The notes beneath the pieces were generated by a model. That model saw only the letters and a list, made by a program, of their open reading frames with translations. It made no database searches and was not told the origin of the DNA. From positions 372,001-436,000 of the forward strand of contig NZ_JALIFO010000006.1 of NCBI RefSeq assembly GCF_022867805.1: 64,000 bases of DNA, written 5' to 3'. This DNA is from Cuneatibacter sp. NSJ-177. GTDB lineage: Bacteria > Bacillota > Clostridia > Lachnospirales > Lachnospiraceae. This document shows positions 16,854 to 25,848 of this stretch, in pieces; position 1 is the first letter of the stretch; each line of letters begins with the position of its first letter. Both the position numbers and the translations under genes were made by a program.

Positions 16854-19475
16854 ATGGCAAAATGGGTGTATTTGTTCAAAGAAGGGAACGCGGACATGCG
16901 CAACCTTCTTGGCGGAAAAGGTGCCAACCTGGCCGAAATGACCAATCTGGGCCTTCCGATACCGCAGGGCTTTACGGTGACGACCGAAGCTTGTACGGAT
17001 TATTACAACAATGGAAAGCAGATCTCGGAGGAAATCCAGGGACAGATTTTCGATTATATGAAAACTCTGGAGGAAATCCAGGGCAAGAGTTTTGGTGACA
17101 CGGAGGATCCGCTGCTGGTTTCCGTCCGTTCCGGCGCACGCGCTTCCATGCCTGGTATGATGGACACGATCCTGAACCTGGGCCTGAACGACGTGGCGGT
17201 GGAAGGCTTCGCGAAGAAGACCGGGAATCCCCGTTTCGCCTACGATTCCTATCGCCGCTTTATCCAGATGTTCTCGGATGTTGTGATGGAGATTGCAAAG
17301 CCGAAATTTGAGGCGATTTTGGACGAGGTTAAGGAGTCCAAGGGTGCGAAGTATGACACCGATCTGGATGCCAATGACCTGAAGGAAGTCATCGCAAAAT
17401 ATAAAGAGCTGTACAAAAAAGAAATCGGTTCCGATTTCCCGCAGGATCCCAAGGATCAGCTGATGGAGTCCGTCAAAGCAGTATTCCGTTCCTGGGACAA
17501 CCCTCGTGCGATCGTATACCGCCGGATGAATGATATCCCTGGTGATTGGGGAACCGCTGTCAACGTGCAGGCCATGGTATTCGGCAATATGGGCAATACC
17601 TCCGGCACTGGCGTTGCTTTCACCCGCAACCCGTCCACCGGCGCCAAGGGCATTTACGGAGAATATCTGATCAATGCGCAGGGCGAAGACGTGGTAGCAG
17701 GTATCCGTACTCCTCAGCCGATCACCAAGCTGGAGCAGGATCTGCCGGAGTGCTATAAGCAGTTCATGGAGATCGCCCACAAGCTGGAGACCCATTACCG
17801 CGATATGCAGGATATGGAATTCACGATCCAGGAAGGCAAGCTGTATTTCCTGCAGACCAGAAACGGCAAGAGAACCGCTCAGGCCGCTCTGCAGATTGCC
17901 TGCGATCTGGTGGATGAAGGCATGATCACGCCGGAAGAGGCGGTTTGCCGGATCGACGCCAAGTCTCTGGATCAGCTGCTGCATCCGACCTTTGACAAGG
18001 ATGCCCTGAAGGCAGGCAAGGTTCTGGGCGAGGCTCTGCCCGCTTCCCCTGGCGCTGCCGCTGGTAAAGTATATTTCACCGCAGAGGATGCGAAAGCTCA
18101 TCACGAAGCCGGTGAGAGAGTGATTTTGGTTCGTCTGGAGACCTCTCCGGAGGATATCGAAGGCATGCACGCGGCTGAGGGTATTCTGACTGTCCGCGGC
18201 GGCATGACGAGCCACGCTGCTGTTGTGGCCCGTGGCATGGGCACGGCTTGTGTATCCGGCTGCGGCGCAATCAATATCAATGAAGAAGCCAAGGTGTTCA
18301 GCCTGGGCGGCGAGACCATCCACGAGGGCGATTACATTTCCCTGGACGGTTCCACCGGTAAGATCTATCTGGGCGACATCCAGACGGTTCCGGCTTCCGT
18401 CAGCGGAAACTTTGGCCGCATCATGGAGTGGGCCGACCAGTTCCGCCGCCTGAAAGTCCGCACCAACGCCGACAACCCCACCGACACGGCAAACGCTGTT
18501 CGTCTGGGTGCCGAAGGCATTGGCCTTTGCCGTACCGAGCATATGTTCTTTGAGCCGGAGAGAATTCCGAAGATCCGCAAGATGATCCTCTCCAAGACCC
18601 AGGAAGCCCGCGAGGCTGCTCTGATGGAGCTGCTTCCGTTCCAGAAGGCCGACTTCAAGGCGATGTACGAGGTTCTGGAAGGACGGCCCATGACCGTTCG
18701 TTACCTGGATCCGCCGCTGCATGAGTTCGTTCCGACTGATCCGCAGGATATCGCGGACCTGGCCAGAGATATGAATATGACTCCGGAAGAAGTGAAGGCG
18801 GTCTGCGACGGCCTCCACGAGTTCAACCCGATGATGGGCCATCGCGGCTGCCGTCTGTGCGTGACCTATCCGGAAATCGCAAGGATGCAGACCCGCGCCG
18901 TCATGGAAGCTGCCATTGAAGTCAAGGCGGAGAAGGGCTACGATATCATTCCTGAAATCATGATCCCGCTGGTAGGCGAGAAGAAGGAACTGAAGTTTGT
19001 CAAGGATATCGTGGTTGAGACTGCGGAGCAGGTGAAGAAAGAAAAGGGTTCCGATATGGAATACCACATCGGCACGATGATCGAGATCCCTCGCGCGGCT
19101 CTGACCGCGGATCAGGTAGCGGAGGAAGCGGAGTTCTTCTCCTTCGGAACCAACGATCTGACCCAGATGACCTTCGGCTTCTCCCGTGATGACGCCGGCA
19201 AGTTCCTGGATTCCTACTACAAGGCCAAGATCTACGAGTCCGATCCTTTTGCGAAGCTGGATCAGACCGGTGTCGGCCAGTTGGTGGAGATGGGCGCTAA
19301 GAAGGGCCGCGCCACCCGCCCGAACCTGAAGCTGGGTATCTGCGGCGAGCACGGCGGCGATCCGTCTTCCGTAGAGTTCTGCCACAAGGTGGGCCTGGAC
19401 TATGTGTCCTGCTCCCCGTTCCGTGTGCCGATCGCAAGACTTGCGGCAGCACAGGCGGCTCTGAACAATAAATAA
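16854..19475 (+). CDS. ppdK: Pyruvate, phosphate dikinase
   Basis: Interconverts pyruvate, ATP and phosphate with phosphoenolpyruvate, AMP and pyrophosphate; in anaerobic Clostridia it often runs glycolytically and saves ATP. The 873 residues have the ATP-grasp domain (NLLGGKGANLAEM start), the swivelling phosphohistidine domain with His454 in GGMTSHAAVVARG, and the PEP-utiliser barrel (LCRTEHMFF; CGEHGGDPSS near the C-terminus). Length and His position are almost the same as the well-studied C. symbiosum enzyme. It is a single gene with its own promoter and terminator. A very long antisense frame across it is a codon-bias shadow. Confidence 0.98.
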   Translation: MAKWVYLFKEGNADMRNLLGGKGANLAEMTNLGLPIPQGFTVTTEACTDYYNNGKQISEEIQGQIFDYMKTLEEIQGKSFGDTEDPLLVSVRSGARASMPGMMDTILNLGLNDVAVEGFAKKTGNPRFAYDSYRRFIQMFSDVVMEIAKPKFEAILDEVKESKGAKYDTDLDANDLKEVIAKYKELYKKEIGSDFPQDPKDQLMESVKAVFRSWDNPRAIVYRRMNDIPGDWGTAVNVQAMVFGNMGNTSGTGVAFTRNPSTGAKGIYGEYLINAQGEDVVAGIRTPQPITKLEQDLPECYKQFMEIAHKLETHYRDMQDMEFTIQEGKLYFLQTRNGKRTAQAALQIACDLVDEGMITPEEAVCRIDAKSLDQLLHPTFDKDALKAGKVLGEALPASPGAAAGKVYFTAEDAKAHHEAGERVILVRLETSPEDIEGMHAAEGILTVRGGMTSHAAVVARGMGTACVSGCGAININEEAKVFSLGGETIHEGDYISLDGSTGKIYLGDIQTVPASVSGNFGRIMEWADQFRRLKVRTNADNPTDTANAVRLGAEGIGLCRTEHMFFEPERIPKIRKMILSKTQEAREAALMELLPFQKADFKAMYEVLEGRPMTVRYLDPPLHEFVPTDPQDIADLARDMNMTPEEVKAVCDGLHEFNPMMGHRGCRLCVTYPEIARMQTRAVMEAAIEVKAEKGYDIIPEIMIPLVGEKKELKFVKDIVVETAEQVKKEKGSDMEYHIGTMIEIPRAALTADQVAEEAEFFSFGTNDLTQMTFGFSRDDAGKFLDSYYKAKIYESDPFAKLDQTGVGQLVEMGAKKGRATRPNLKLGICGEHGGDPSSVEFCHKVGLDYVSCSPFRVPIARLAAAQAALNNK

Positions 19476-19550
19476 GAATAAGGATTCGGTTGTTACGATG
19501 CAAAGGCGATTATTCTGCCGCTGCAAAAATCAGTATCCAACTAAAGAAAT

Positions 19551-19590
19551 AAAAAAAGACCTTTGGCCTAACCGCCAAGGGTCTTTTTTT
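19551..19590 (+). terminator. ppdK terminator
   Basis: AAAAAAGACCTTTGGC and GCCAAGGGTCTTTTTT pair across a 6-nt loop, followed by T. Confidence 0.9.
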
Positions 19591-19725
19591 AACCCGCATA
19601 GCACCTGAAAAGCCTTGAAAAGCAAGGGCAGGCAAGGCGGATACATTCAAACAATGCGGTCTATTGGCGTTGATCGTTCAAAGTGATACTTGCTTTCTGG
19701 CATTCTTGCCGCACCCTTTCTATCT

Positions 19726-20925
19726 TTAATACTCCTTATTCAACAGAAAATCCGCCATATGCACAATCTTAACGCCATTGATATTTCCAGCGGCCAGTTC
19801 GTCCAGCGTCACCACATATTTCGGGTAGTGGTCTTTAATTTCAAGAAGATTGGCAACCTCCCGATCGGATTCCTCCGGGAGCCGCCGGCACACCTGAACA
19901 TAAATACGCTCATCACGACGCACCGCTACGAAATCTATCTCTTTCGTTTCATTCTTGCCGATATAGACATCGTAGCCTTTCCGGCGCAGTTCAAAATAAA
20001 CAATGTTTTCGAGCATAGCTGCAATAGACTTCGGGTTAAATCCCATTATGCAGTATTTGAGAGAAGGATCTGCCAGATAGAATTTTTCCTGTGTTTTCAG
20101 AACAGATTTTCCCTGCAAATCGTACCGCTGGCAGCGATAGATGATAAAAGCCTTTTCCAGCCAACTCAGATAGTTGTAAACCGCCTCGACTGACAGGGAA
20201 CGACCCTCGCTTTTCAGAAACTTAACGATTGCGTTTGCAGAAAAGGTCTTGCCTACATTTTCAACGATATAGCGAACAACACGGTTAAACAAATCAAAAT
20301 TCGCTATGTTGTGCCGTTTTGTAATGTCGCTTGTTATGACAGAGTTATAAATGCCCTCTATGATCTGATAAGCAGAACGCTCATCAAAGCTGCCGAGCGC
20401 AACAATAGGGAAACCGCCCATACGGATATATTCATTCAAAAGTTCTCTCGGTGAATGACCGCTCTGTTTTTTGAACTCTAAATATTCGGCGAAAGACAAG
20501 GTATAGACCGGGATAGAAATATACCGCCCCGTCAAATAGGTTGAAATTTCGCTGGCCATCAGTTTGGAATTGGAGCCGGTCACATAAATATCTGAGTGTG
20601 TATCTTCAAGCAGACTGTTCACAGCCTTTTCCCAACCGTCTATTTCCTGTACTTCATCAAGGAGAAGATAATACCATCCGTCGCCAGTCATCTGCTCCTT
20701 AATACCTTTATACATATCTTTATCGGTCATACCGTCTTCAAAATCTTCCGAGGTATAGCGCATACGGATAATGTGATCTGCGGCAACACCGTTTTTCAGC
20801 AGATCGTCCCGCAGCATTTCTAAAAGGGTGGATTTTCCGCAGCGACGGATTCCGGCCAATATTTTCACCAGAGGTACATCACGATAGGTTTTCAGCAATT
20901 CCATATAATGGGGTCTTAAAATCAT
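19726..20925 (-). CDS. AAA-type ATPase with DUF4143 domain
   Basis: A 399-residue member of the widespread AAA_14/DUF4143 ATPase family, whose cellular role is mostly unknown. The Walker A motif is GIRRCGKST (about residue 25-33) and Walker B is YYLLLDEVQE (about 88-97). An arginine/sensor region VTGSNSKL follows, then a winged-helix part, and then the DUF4143 restriction-endonuclease-like C-terminal domain (ETKEIDFVAVR, with YVQVC). The sequence is visibly more AT-rich than its neighbours, and the gene stands alone with its own promoter; both fit recent acquisition. AGGAGG precedes the ATG. Association with toxin-like or mobile cargo is known for the family but not shown here. Confidence 0.9.
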   Translation of the reverse strand: MILRPHYMELLKTYRDVPLVKILAGIRRCGKSTLLEMLRDDLLKNGVAADHIIRMRYTSEDFEDGMTDKDMYKGIKEQMTGDGWYYLLLDEVQEIDGWEKAVNSLLEDTHSDIYVTGSNSKLMASEISTYLTGRYISIPVYTLSFAEYLEFKKQSGHSPRELLNEYIRMGGFPIVALGSFDERSAYQIIEGIYNSVITSDITKRHNIANFDLFNRVVRYIVENVGKTFSANAIVKFLKSEGRSLSVEAVYNYLSWLEKAFIIYRCQRYDLQGKSVLKTQEKFYLADPSLKYCIMGFNPKSIAAMLENIVYFELRRKGYDVYIGKNETKEIDFVAVRRDERIYVQVCRRLPEESDREVANLLEIKDHYPKYVVTLDELAAGNINGVKIVHMADFLLNKEY

Positions 20926-20951
20926 AATATTGCCTCCTTTTCCTTACTGAT

Positions 20952-20980
20952 AGTATAGCCAAAAACCATAATGCTATCAA
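20952..20980 (-). promoter_or_regulatory. Promoter of the DUF4143 ATPase gene
   Basis: On the minus strand: TTGATA (20980-20975), a 17-nt spacer and TATACT (20957-20952), close to consensus. The rest of 20981-21267 holds the C/G-tract palindrome listed next and otherwise nothing I can name. Confidence 0.7.
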
Positions 20981-21150
20981 TAGTTTTTACTGTGAAAACC
21001 TAAAAACTTATCTTTAATCAGCACTTTTAAGCTTAATCTTTAGATGCTGCAACTTTTCGTGTCCACACTTATATACTGACACCATGCCGCTGTTTATCGA
21101 AATACAGATGGGTGGTATGCCATACAAAAAATTGCCAGTATGACCTCAAA

Positions 21151-21173
21151 ATATCCCCCCAGGGGGCTTATAT
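21151..21173. promoter_or_regulatory. C-tract/G-tract palindrome resembling a CsoR/RcnR-family operator
   Basis: Six C, one A and five G form the centre, flanked by ATAT and TTATAT. CsoR/RcnR/FrmR-family repressors are known to bind C/G tracts flanked by AT inverted repeats. It sits about 95 bp upstream of the methyltransferase-ABC-FmdE operon. No regulator of that family is in the window, so the assignment is tentative. Confidence 0.35.
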
Positions 21174-21267
21174 TATTTCTGAATTATGATATATTGGATT
21201 TATGCTTGAATAAAAATGAGTTGTGATCGCGGAATCCAAAAAGATCCAACAGAAGGAGAAGATGGAG

Positions 21268-22125
21268 ATGGATTACCGGGCAAAAGAAGCCGGGCATGGC
21301 GTGGACTGGGATGCCTTTCGCAAAAAATGGAGCCGCGCTATCGTAAATTCGGAGGCCAATGTAACAGTATGGAACGAGATGGCCGCTTCCTTTCAAAAAC
21401 ATGCGGCTCCGGAATGGGACAGCGATCCTTTTCTCCGGGAAGTGGCGCGCCGGGTTCATTTTGAGAAGGGGATGCGTACCTTGGATATCGGATGCGGTAC
21501 CGGTATGTATTCCATACGGATGGCAGAAAGGGCAGAAGAAGCGGTGGGAGTGGATGTTTCCGCCAATATGATCGCGTTTGCCGAGGCGAACAGGCAGGAG
21601 GCCGGGCGTGATCATGTGAAATTTCTCTGCATGGACTGGCCCAATGCCGGAGAGGAAGAGATCGAAAACCTCGGAACCTTTGACGTGGTTTTTGCAAAAA
21701 TGACGCCGGCAGTATCAGACGGGGAAAGTTTTATCCGGCTGCTGCGGGCCGCGAAAAAGCATTGTTTTTTCGTAAAGCCTACTCGCAGGACCGATTCGGT
21801 GCTGGATCGGCTGAAAGCGGCGGTGGGAGCAAGGTCTGGGGAAAACAGCTTTGATCAGAGTATTCCTTCTGTCTTCGAAGTTCTCTGGCAGATGGGAATG
21901 CGGCCGGAATTTTCCTACCGAGAGGATTGCTGGGAATCCGAACGTCCGCTGGACGAGGCAAAACGGTGGTATGGCAATAAACTCCTCACGTACCGTCCGA
22001 TTGGAGCGGAGGAGACCGCGGTGATCTCCCGTATCCTGGAGGAGGCGGCCATCGATGGGATGGTTCGGGAGAAAACCCATACGACGGTTACCACGTTGTA
22101 TTGGAATATGGAGGAAGCAGATTGA
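21268..22125 (+). CDS. Class I SAM-dependent methyltransferase
   Basis: A 285-residue Rossmann-fold methyltransferase. Motif I is LDIGCGTGMYS (about residue 75), the acidic loop is VGVDVSANMI (about 95), and LCMDW lies at about 120. Its substrate is unknown. The start at 21268 has AAGGAG 9 nt upstream; the ATG at 21262 is too close, and the GTG at 21223 lacks a site. It heads an operon with a BtuCD-type ABC importer and an FmdE-like protein. I read the context as metal, metallophore or oxyanion handling. A role in modifying a small chelator would be consistent but is not shown. Confidence 0.88.
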   Translation: MDYRAKEAGHGVDWDAFRKKWSRAIVNSEANVTVWNEMAASFQKHAAPEWDSDPFLREVARRVHFEKGMRTLDIGCGTGMYSIRMAERAEEAVGVDVSANMIAFAEANRQEAGRDHVKFLCMDWPNAGEEEIENLGTFDVVFAKMTPAVSDGESFIRLLRAAKKHCFFVKPTRRTDSVLDRLKAAVGARSGENSFDQSIPSVFEVLWQMGMRPEFSYREDCWESERPLDEAKRWYGNKLLTYRPIGAEETAVISRILEEAAIDGMVREKTHTTVTTLYWNMEEAD

Positions 22126-22171
22126 TCGTGATTCCAGGATAAAAAATAAAAAGTGCGAAAGGAAAATGATG

Positions 22172-23317
22172 ATGAAAAAGAGCCTATCCTTGTTGTTGCT
22201 GAGTACACTGGTGCTGTCCCTTTGCTCCTGCGGGAGCCAGACGGCGAATACCACCGCGGCTTCATCCGCAGAAAGTTCACAGGCCGTGGCACAGTCTGCT
22301 TCAGCGGCAGAGAATACGGGGAAAACACGTACCCTGGTGGATTCCAGGAGCCGGGAAGTGACAGTGCCGGAGAAAGTGGAACGCATCGTCTGCGTCGGCG
22401 TGGGAGCCCTGCGCTACAGTTGTTATGTGGGAGCGGCGGACTTGGTTGTCGGAGTTGAGGACTATGAGACAAAGCCTGGAATGTCCCGTCTTTACAATTA
22501 CGTAAATTATGACAAATTTAAGGATTTGCCGGTGACCGGCACCAACGGGGAACCGAACAATGAACAGATCATCCAGGTGGGGCCTCAGGTGATTGTAATG
22601 TCCGCCTATGCCAGTGTGGACGCGGATGAACTGCAGGCCAAGACAGGAATTCCGGTGGTTGTAGTTCCGGGCAGCGATACCACGCTGGATGACGGCGCCT
22701 ATGAGACCATCCGTATTCTGGGCGAGCTGTATGGAAAAGAAGACAGGGCGGAAGAACTGACCGCTTATCTGCAGGGCGTTCAAAAAGATTTAGACGATCG
22801 CACGGTGAATATTCCGGAGGAGGGCAAACCGAGCGTTTATGTGGCCGGCGTTTCCTTTAAAGGAGCCCATGGCTTTGAAGGCACGGAAGCTTTATACGGC
22901 CCGTTTGAATTGATTCATGCTAAAAATCTGGCCAACGAGACTGGCCAGACCGGCCCGTTTGACATTGACACGGAGCAGGTTCTCAGCTGGGATCCGGACA
23001 TCATTTTCCTGGACTTCAACGGGATGAGCCTGATCAACGAGGATTATGCCAAAAATCCTGACTTCTACAATGGTTTGACTGCGGTAAAGGAAGGCAAAGT
23101 GTATTCCCAGATTTCCTTCCGGTCCTCCGCCTCCAACCTGGAAACTGCATTGGCGGATGCCTACTATGCCGCCACTGTGATCTATCCGGAGCAGTTTTCC
23201 GATATCGATCCGGTGGAGAAGGCTGGGGAGATTTTTCAAATGCTGTTGGGGGCGAATCCTTACGGGGCTTTAAAGGAGGCCGGATATGAGTTCCGCCAGA
23301 TCAAGCTTGGTGAATGA
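22172..23317 (+). CDS. ABC transporter substrate-binding lipoprotein, FecB/BtuF type
   Basis: A cluster-A-II periplasmic-binding-type protein anchored to the outer face of the membrane. The signal peptide ends in a lipobox region LSLCSC (Cys20), followed by a Ser/Thr/Ala linker and the two-lobed domain: RTLVDSRSREVTVPEKVERIV (lobe 1), PQVIVMSAYAS, and a long bridging helix. Three ATGs lie at 22166, 22169 and 22172; the last has GAAAGGA at the best spacing. Relatives bind Fe-siderophores, heme, cobalamin or, in the MolA case, molybdate. The actual ligand cannot be read from sequence alone. The stop overlaps the permease gene by 32 bases. Confidence 0.93.
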   Translation: MKKSLSLLLLSTLVLSLCSCGSQTANTTAASSAESSQAVAQSASAAENTGKTRTLVDSRSREVTVPEKVERIVCVGVGALRYSCYVGAADLVVGVEDYETKPGMSRLYNYVNYDKFKDLPVTGTNGEPNNEQIIQVGPQVIVMSAYASVDADELQAKTGIPVVVVPGSDTTLDDGAYETIRILGELYGKEDRAEELTAYLQGVQKDLDDRTVNIPEEGKPSVYVAGVSFKGAHGFEGTEALYGPFELIHAKNLANETGQTGPFDIDTEQVLSWDPDIIFLDFNGMSLINEDYAKNPDFYNGLTAVKEGKVYSQISFRSSASNLETALADAYYAATVIYPEQFSDIDPVEKAGEIFQMLLGANPYGALKEAGYEFRQIKLGE

Positions 23318-24341
23318 AAATCAAAATTCGGCGTACCGGCGCAGGCAAAGGAAAAGTATCCTGTTTCTGGCGATTATGGCGTGTATTTTGCTGGTCGCCT
23401 GTATTTTGGCACTGCGGGCCGGATCCTATGAGACGCCGGTCATTGAGCTGGTGAAGGGGATATTCGGACAGTCCTCCGATTCCAAGATCAATATCGTCGT
23501 CCAAAATAACCGGCTTCCGCGCATCTGTACGGCGATTGCGGCAGGAGCCGGTCTGGGTCTGTCCGGCTGTATCCTTCAGGCAATCCTGAGGAATCCGCTG
23601 GCATCCGCGTCAACCCTCGGCGTTTCCCAGGGGGCGAGCTTTGGGGCGGCGATTGCGATCGTCGTGCTGGGCTTAGGGAATAACATGGGCTTAGGCGTGC
23701 CGGTCTGCGCCTTTGCCGGATCCATTGCAGTGGCACTGATTATCTTGGGCCTGTCCCGTTTCCGCAGAATTTCCCCGGAAGGGATTGTGCTGGCCGGAGT
23801 GGCCATCAGCGCGATGTTCACGGGCGCGACGACGCTGATTCAGTATTTTGCCGATGAGGTGGAGCTGGCGACCCTGGTATTTTGGACGTTCGGCGATTTG
23901 GGCAGCACCGGCTGGGGTGACGTGGGCTTTATGGCGGTTATTGTTCTGGTGTTTGTGATCTATTGTGTGTTTCACCGCTGGGATTATAACGCCCTGATGA
24001 GCGGATCGGAGACTGCGGTCAGCCTGGGGATTCATGTACAGCGGCTGACCCTTGTGAACATGCTGCTGTGCTGCCTGGTCAGCTCCGTGATCGTCTCTTA
24101 TGTGGGCCTGATCAATTTTATCGGGCTGATTGCACCTCACATCGTCCGCATGGTTGTGGGCAATAACCATGTTTATCTGATTCCAGGCTCTCTTTTAACC
24201 GGAGCGACGGTGCTGCTTTTGGGGGATCTGTTTGCCAGGACGGTGATCCGGCCTGTGATCCTTCCGATCGGAGCAATCACTTCCTTTTTGGGAGGCCCTT
24301 TGTTTTTGTATCTTTTGTTCAAAGGCGGAAAACAAAAATGA
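23286..24341 (+). CDS. FecCD/BtuC-family ABC permease
   Basis: Membrane subunit of a type II importer, 351 residues, with about ten predicted helices. Family landmarks are RLPRICTAIAAGAGLGLSG near residue 78, ILRNPLASASTLGVSQGA near 100, and FIGLIAPHIVRMVVG near 280, the loop that contacts the ATPase. It starts inside the end of the binding-protein gene after AAAGGAGG, and its stop overlaps the ATPase start (ATGA), so the three subunits are tightly coupled. Confidence 0.95.
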   Translation: MSSARSSLVNENQNSAYRRRQRKSILFLAIMACILLVACILALRAGSYETPVIELVKGIFGQSSDSKINIVVQNNRLPRICTAIAAGAGLGLSGCILQAILRNPLASASTLGVSQGASFGAAIAIVVLGLGNNMGLGVPVCAFAGSIAVALIILGLSRFRRISPEGIVLAGVAISAMFTGATTLIQYFADEVELATLVFWTFGDLGSTGWGDVGFMAVIVLVFVIYCVFHRWDYNALMSGSETAVSLGIHVQRLTLVNMLLCCLVSSVIVSYVGLINFIGLIAPHIVRMVVGNNHVYLIPGSLLTGATVLLLGDLFARTVIRPVILPIGAITSFLGGPLFLYLLFKGGKQK

Positions 24342-25096
24342 TACGTGTGGAAAATATCTGTTATCACTACCGCGGCTGCCCGGAGCTTCTTCAGGATATC
24401 AGTTTTCATCTGGAAAAAGGAAAGTTTTTAGCCATCCTGGGAAACAACGGAGCCGGAAAAAGCACGCTGCTGAAATGTTTCAATCATATTTTTCCGGCGG
24501 ATTCCGGAAAGGTTATGCTGGATGGAACCGATCTGCTGGCCTTATCCCACAGGGAGGTGGCAAAGCGGGTTGCCTTTGTCTCCCAGAGCGTGCCAAGTAC
24601 GCAGATGACGGTGCGGGATGTGGTTATGCTGGGCCGCCGTCCTTATATGCGCTGGGGATTTACGGAAAAGGACGATCAAATTGTCCGGGAGGTCATGGAG
24701 CGGCTGGATCTGACCGGGGAGATACAGGGCCGTTTCCTGAATCAGCTCAGCGGCGGGGAACAGCAAAAAGTTATGCTGGCCAGGGCCCTTGCCCAGCAGC
24801 CTCAGGTTTTGCTTCTGGATGAGCCCACCAGCAGTCTGGACATTCGAAATCAATATCAGGTTCTAAAGATCGTGCAGGATATTTGCCGCAAGGACGAAAT
24901 TTCTGCAATCATAGTCATTCACGATTTAAATTTGGCACTGCGGTTTTGCGACCGCTTTCTGCTGATGCGGCAGGGGCGGATCTACCGGTACGGAGACCGC
25001 TCGGTTTTAGACTCGGCTGCGCTCAATGATGTGTACGGCGTTGACGCAAAGGTTGTGGAAATCGAGGGACATTATTCCGTGCTGGTGAATCAATAA
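24338..25096 (+). CDS. ABC transporter ATP-binding protein, FecE/BtuD type
   Basis: Nucleotide-binding subunit for the permease encoded just upstream. The 252 residues show Walker A GNNGAGKST (about 35), the Q-loop VSQSVP, the signature LSGGEQQKVMLARALAQ (about 138), Walker B VLLLDEPTSSLD (about 158) and the switch His in IVIHDLN. The C-terminal tail VYGVDAKVVEIEGHY is typical of iron/cobalamin-type importers. Confidence 0.96.
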   Translation: MIRVENICYHYRGCPELLQDISFHLEKGKFLAILGNNGAGKSTLLKCFNHIFPADSGKVMLDGTDLLALSHREVAKRVAFVSQSVPSTQMTVRDVVMLGRRPYMRWGFTEKDDQIVREVMERLDLTGEIQGRFLNQLSGGEQQKVMLARALAQQPQVLLLDEPTSSLDIRNQYQVLKIVQDICRKDEISAIIVIHDLNLALRFCDRFLLMRQGRIYRYGDRSVLDSAALNDVYGVDAKVVEIEGHYSVLVNQ

Positions 25097-25110
25097 TAGG
25101 GAGGATACAG

Positions 25111-25641
25111 ATGGATAAGAAATTGATTTGGGAGAAATGCGTGGCTTTTCACGGGCATGAGTGCGGAGGCCTGACCATTGGATATCAGGCGGCGTTATAT
25201 GCCATCCAGCTGCTGGAACTTGCATTTTCTGAGGATGAACAGGTGGTGTGCATTTCGGAAAACGATGCCTGCGGTGTGGATGCCATACAAGTGATCCTTG
25301 GCTGCTCGGTGGGAAAAGGAAATCTATTGTTTCATATGACGGGAAAACAGGCGTTTTCCTTTTACAACCGGACTGCAGGAAAATCTGTGCGGCTGGTCCT
25401 GAAAAAGAAGCCGGAGGCCATGACAAAGGAAGAATCTTTTGCGTACTATCAGAGCCTGGAACCCAAGGATATGTTTGACGTGAAGGAAACGAAGCTTACG
25501 CTGCCGGAGGAGGCGCGTCTGTTTGATTCCTATATATGCGAGTGCTGCGGGGAAACCACCGGGGCAAATTGGATTCGCCTTCAGGGGGGGAAGAAGCTCT
25601 GTATTGACTGTTATGCCTCTTATAATCGGTTTGACGTTTAG
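25111..25641 (+). CDS. FmdE-like protein with C-terminal zinc ribbon
   Basis: A 176-residue relative of subunit E of molybdenum formylmethanofuran dehydrogenase, a domain named from methanogens but common in bacteria without that enzyme. Residues 13-19 give the hallmark HGHECGG, and NDACGVDAIQ with GCSVGKGN (about 55-75) forms the metal-binding core. The C-terminus carries two cysteine pairs, CECCGE and CIDC, forming a small zinc ribbon. It is the last gene of the ABC importer operon, 14 bases after the ATPase. Likely a metal-binding or cofactor-related accessory; the precise role is unknown. Confidence 0.9.
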   Translation: MDKKLIWEKCVAFHGHECGGLTIGYQAALYAIQLLELAFSEDEQVVCISENDACGVDAIQVILGCSVGKGNLLFHMTGKQAFSFYNRTAGKSVRLVLKKKPEAMTKEESFAYYQSLEPKDMFDVKETKLTLPEEARLFDSYICECCGETTGANWIRLQGGKKLCIDCYASYNRFDV

Positions 25642-25766
25642 AGGAGCTATAAAGGACAAAATCAGCAGATTAAGGGGATCATATCGATTCATTCGGAGCG
25701 GTATGGTCTCCTTTTTTGTACGTGAGAAATTCCTTTTAGGCATATTTCACTATTCCTTTTAGGCGT

Positions 25767-25795
25767 TAGACATTCCAGCCTTTTTTTTATAAAAT
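25767..25795 (+). promoter_or_regulatory. Candidate promoter for the tautomerase gene
   Basis: TAGACA (25767-25772), a 17-nt spacer and TAAAAT (25790-25795). The spacer contains a run of eight T after AGGC...GCCT, which may also end the upstream operon weakly. ATTCCTTTTAGGC occurs twice just before (about 25732 and 25752). Confidence 0.35.
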
Positions 25796-25848
25796 GGAAG
25801 TATCCAAAGCGGGAAGCTGTTTTCCGTAAATCAAAAGGAGGATTGGTC

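Noticed and set aside
16731-19526. A 931-codon open frame antisense to ppdK
   Set aside because: Shadow of ppdK: it lies entirely over a well-conserved gene, has no ribosome site and its translation shows no recognisable domain. Strong codon bias in GC-rich genes commonly opens the opposite frame.
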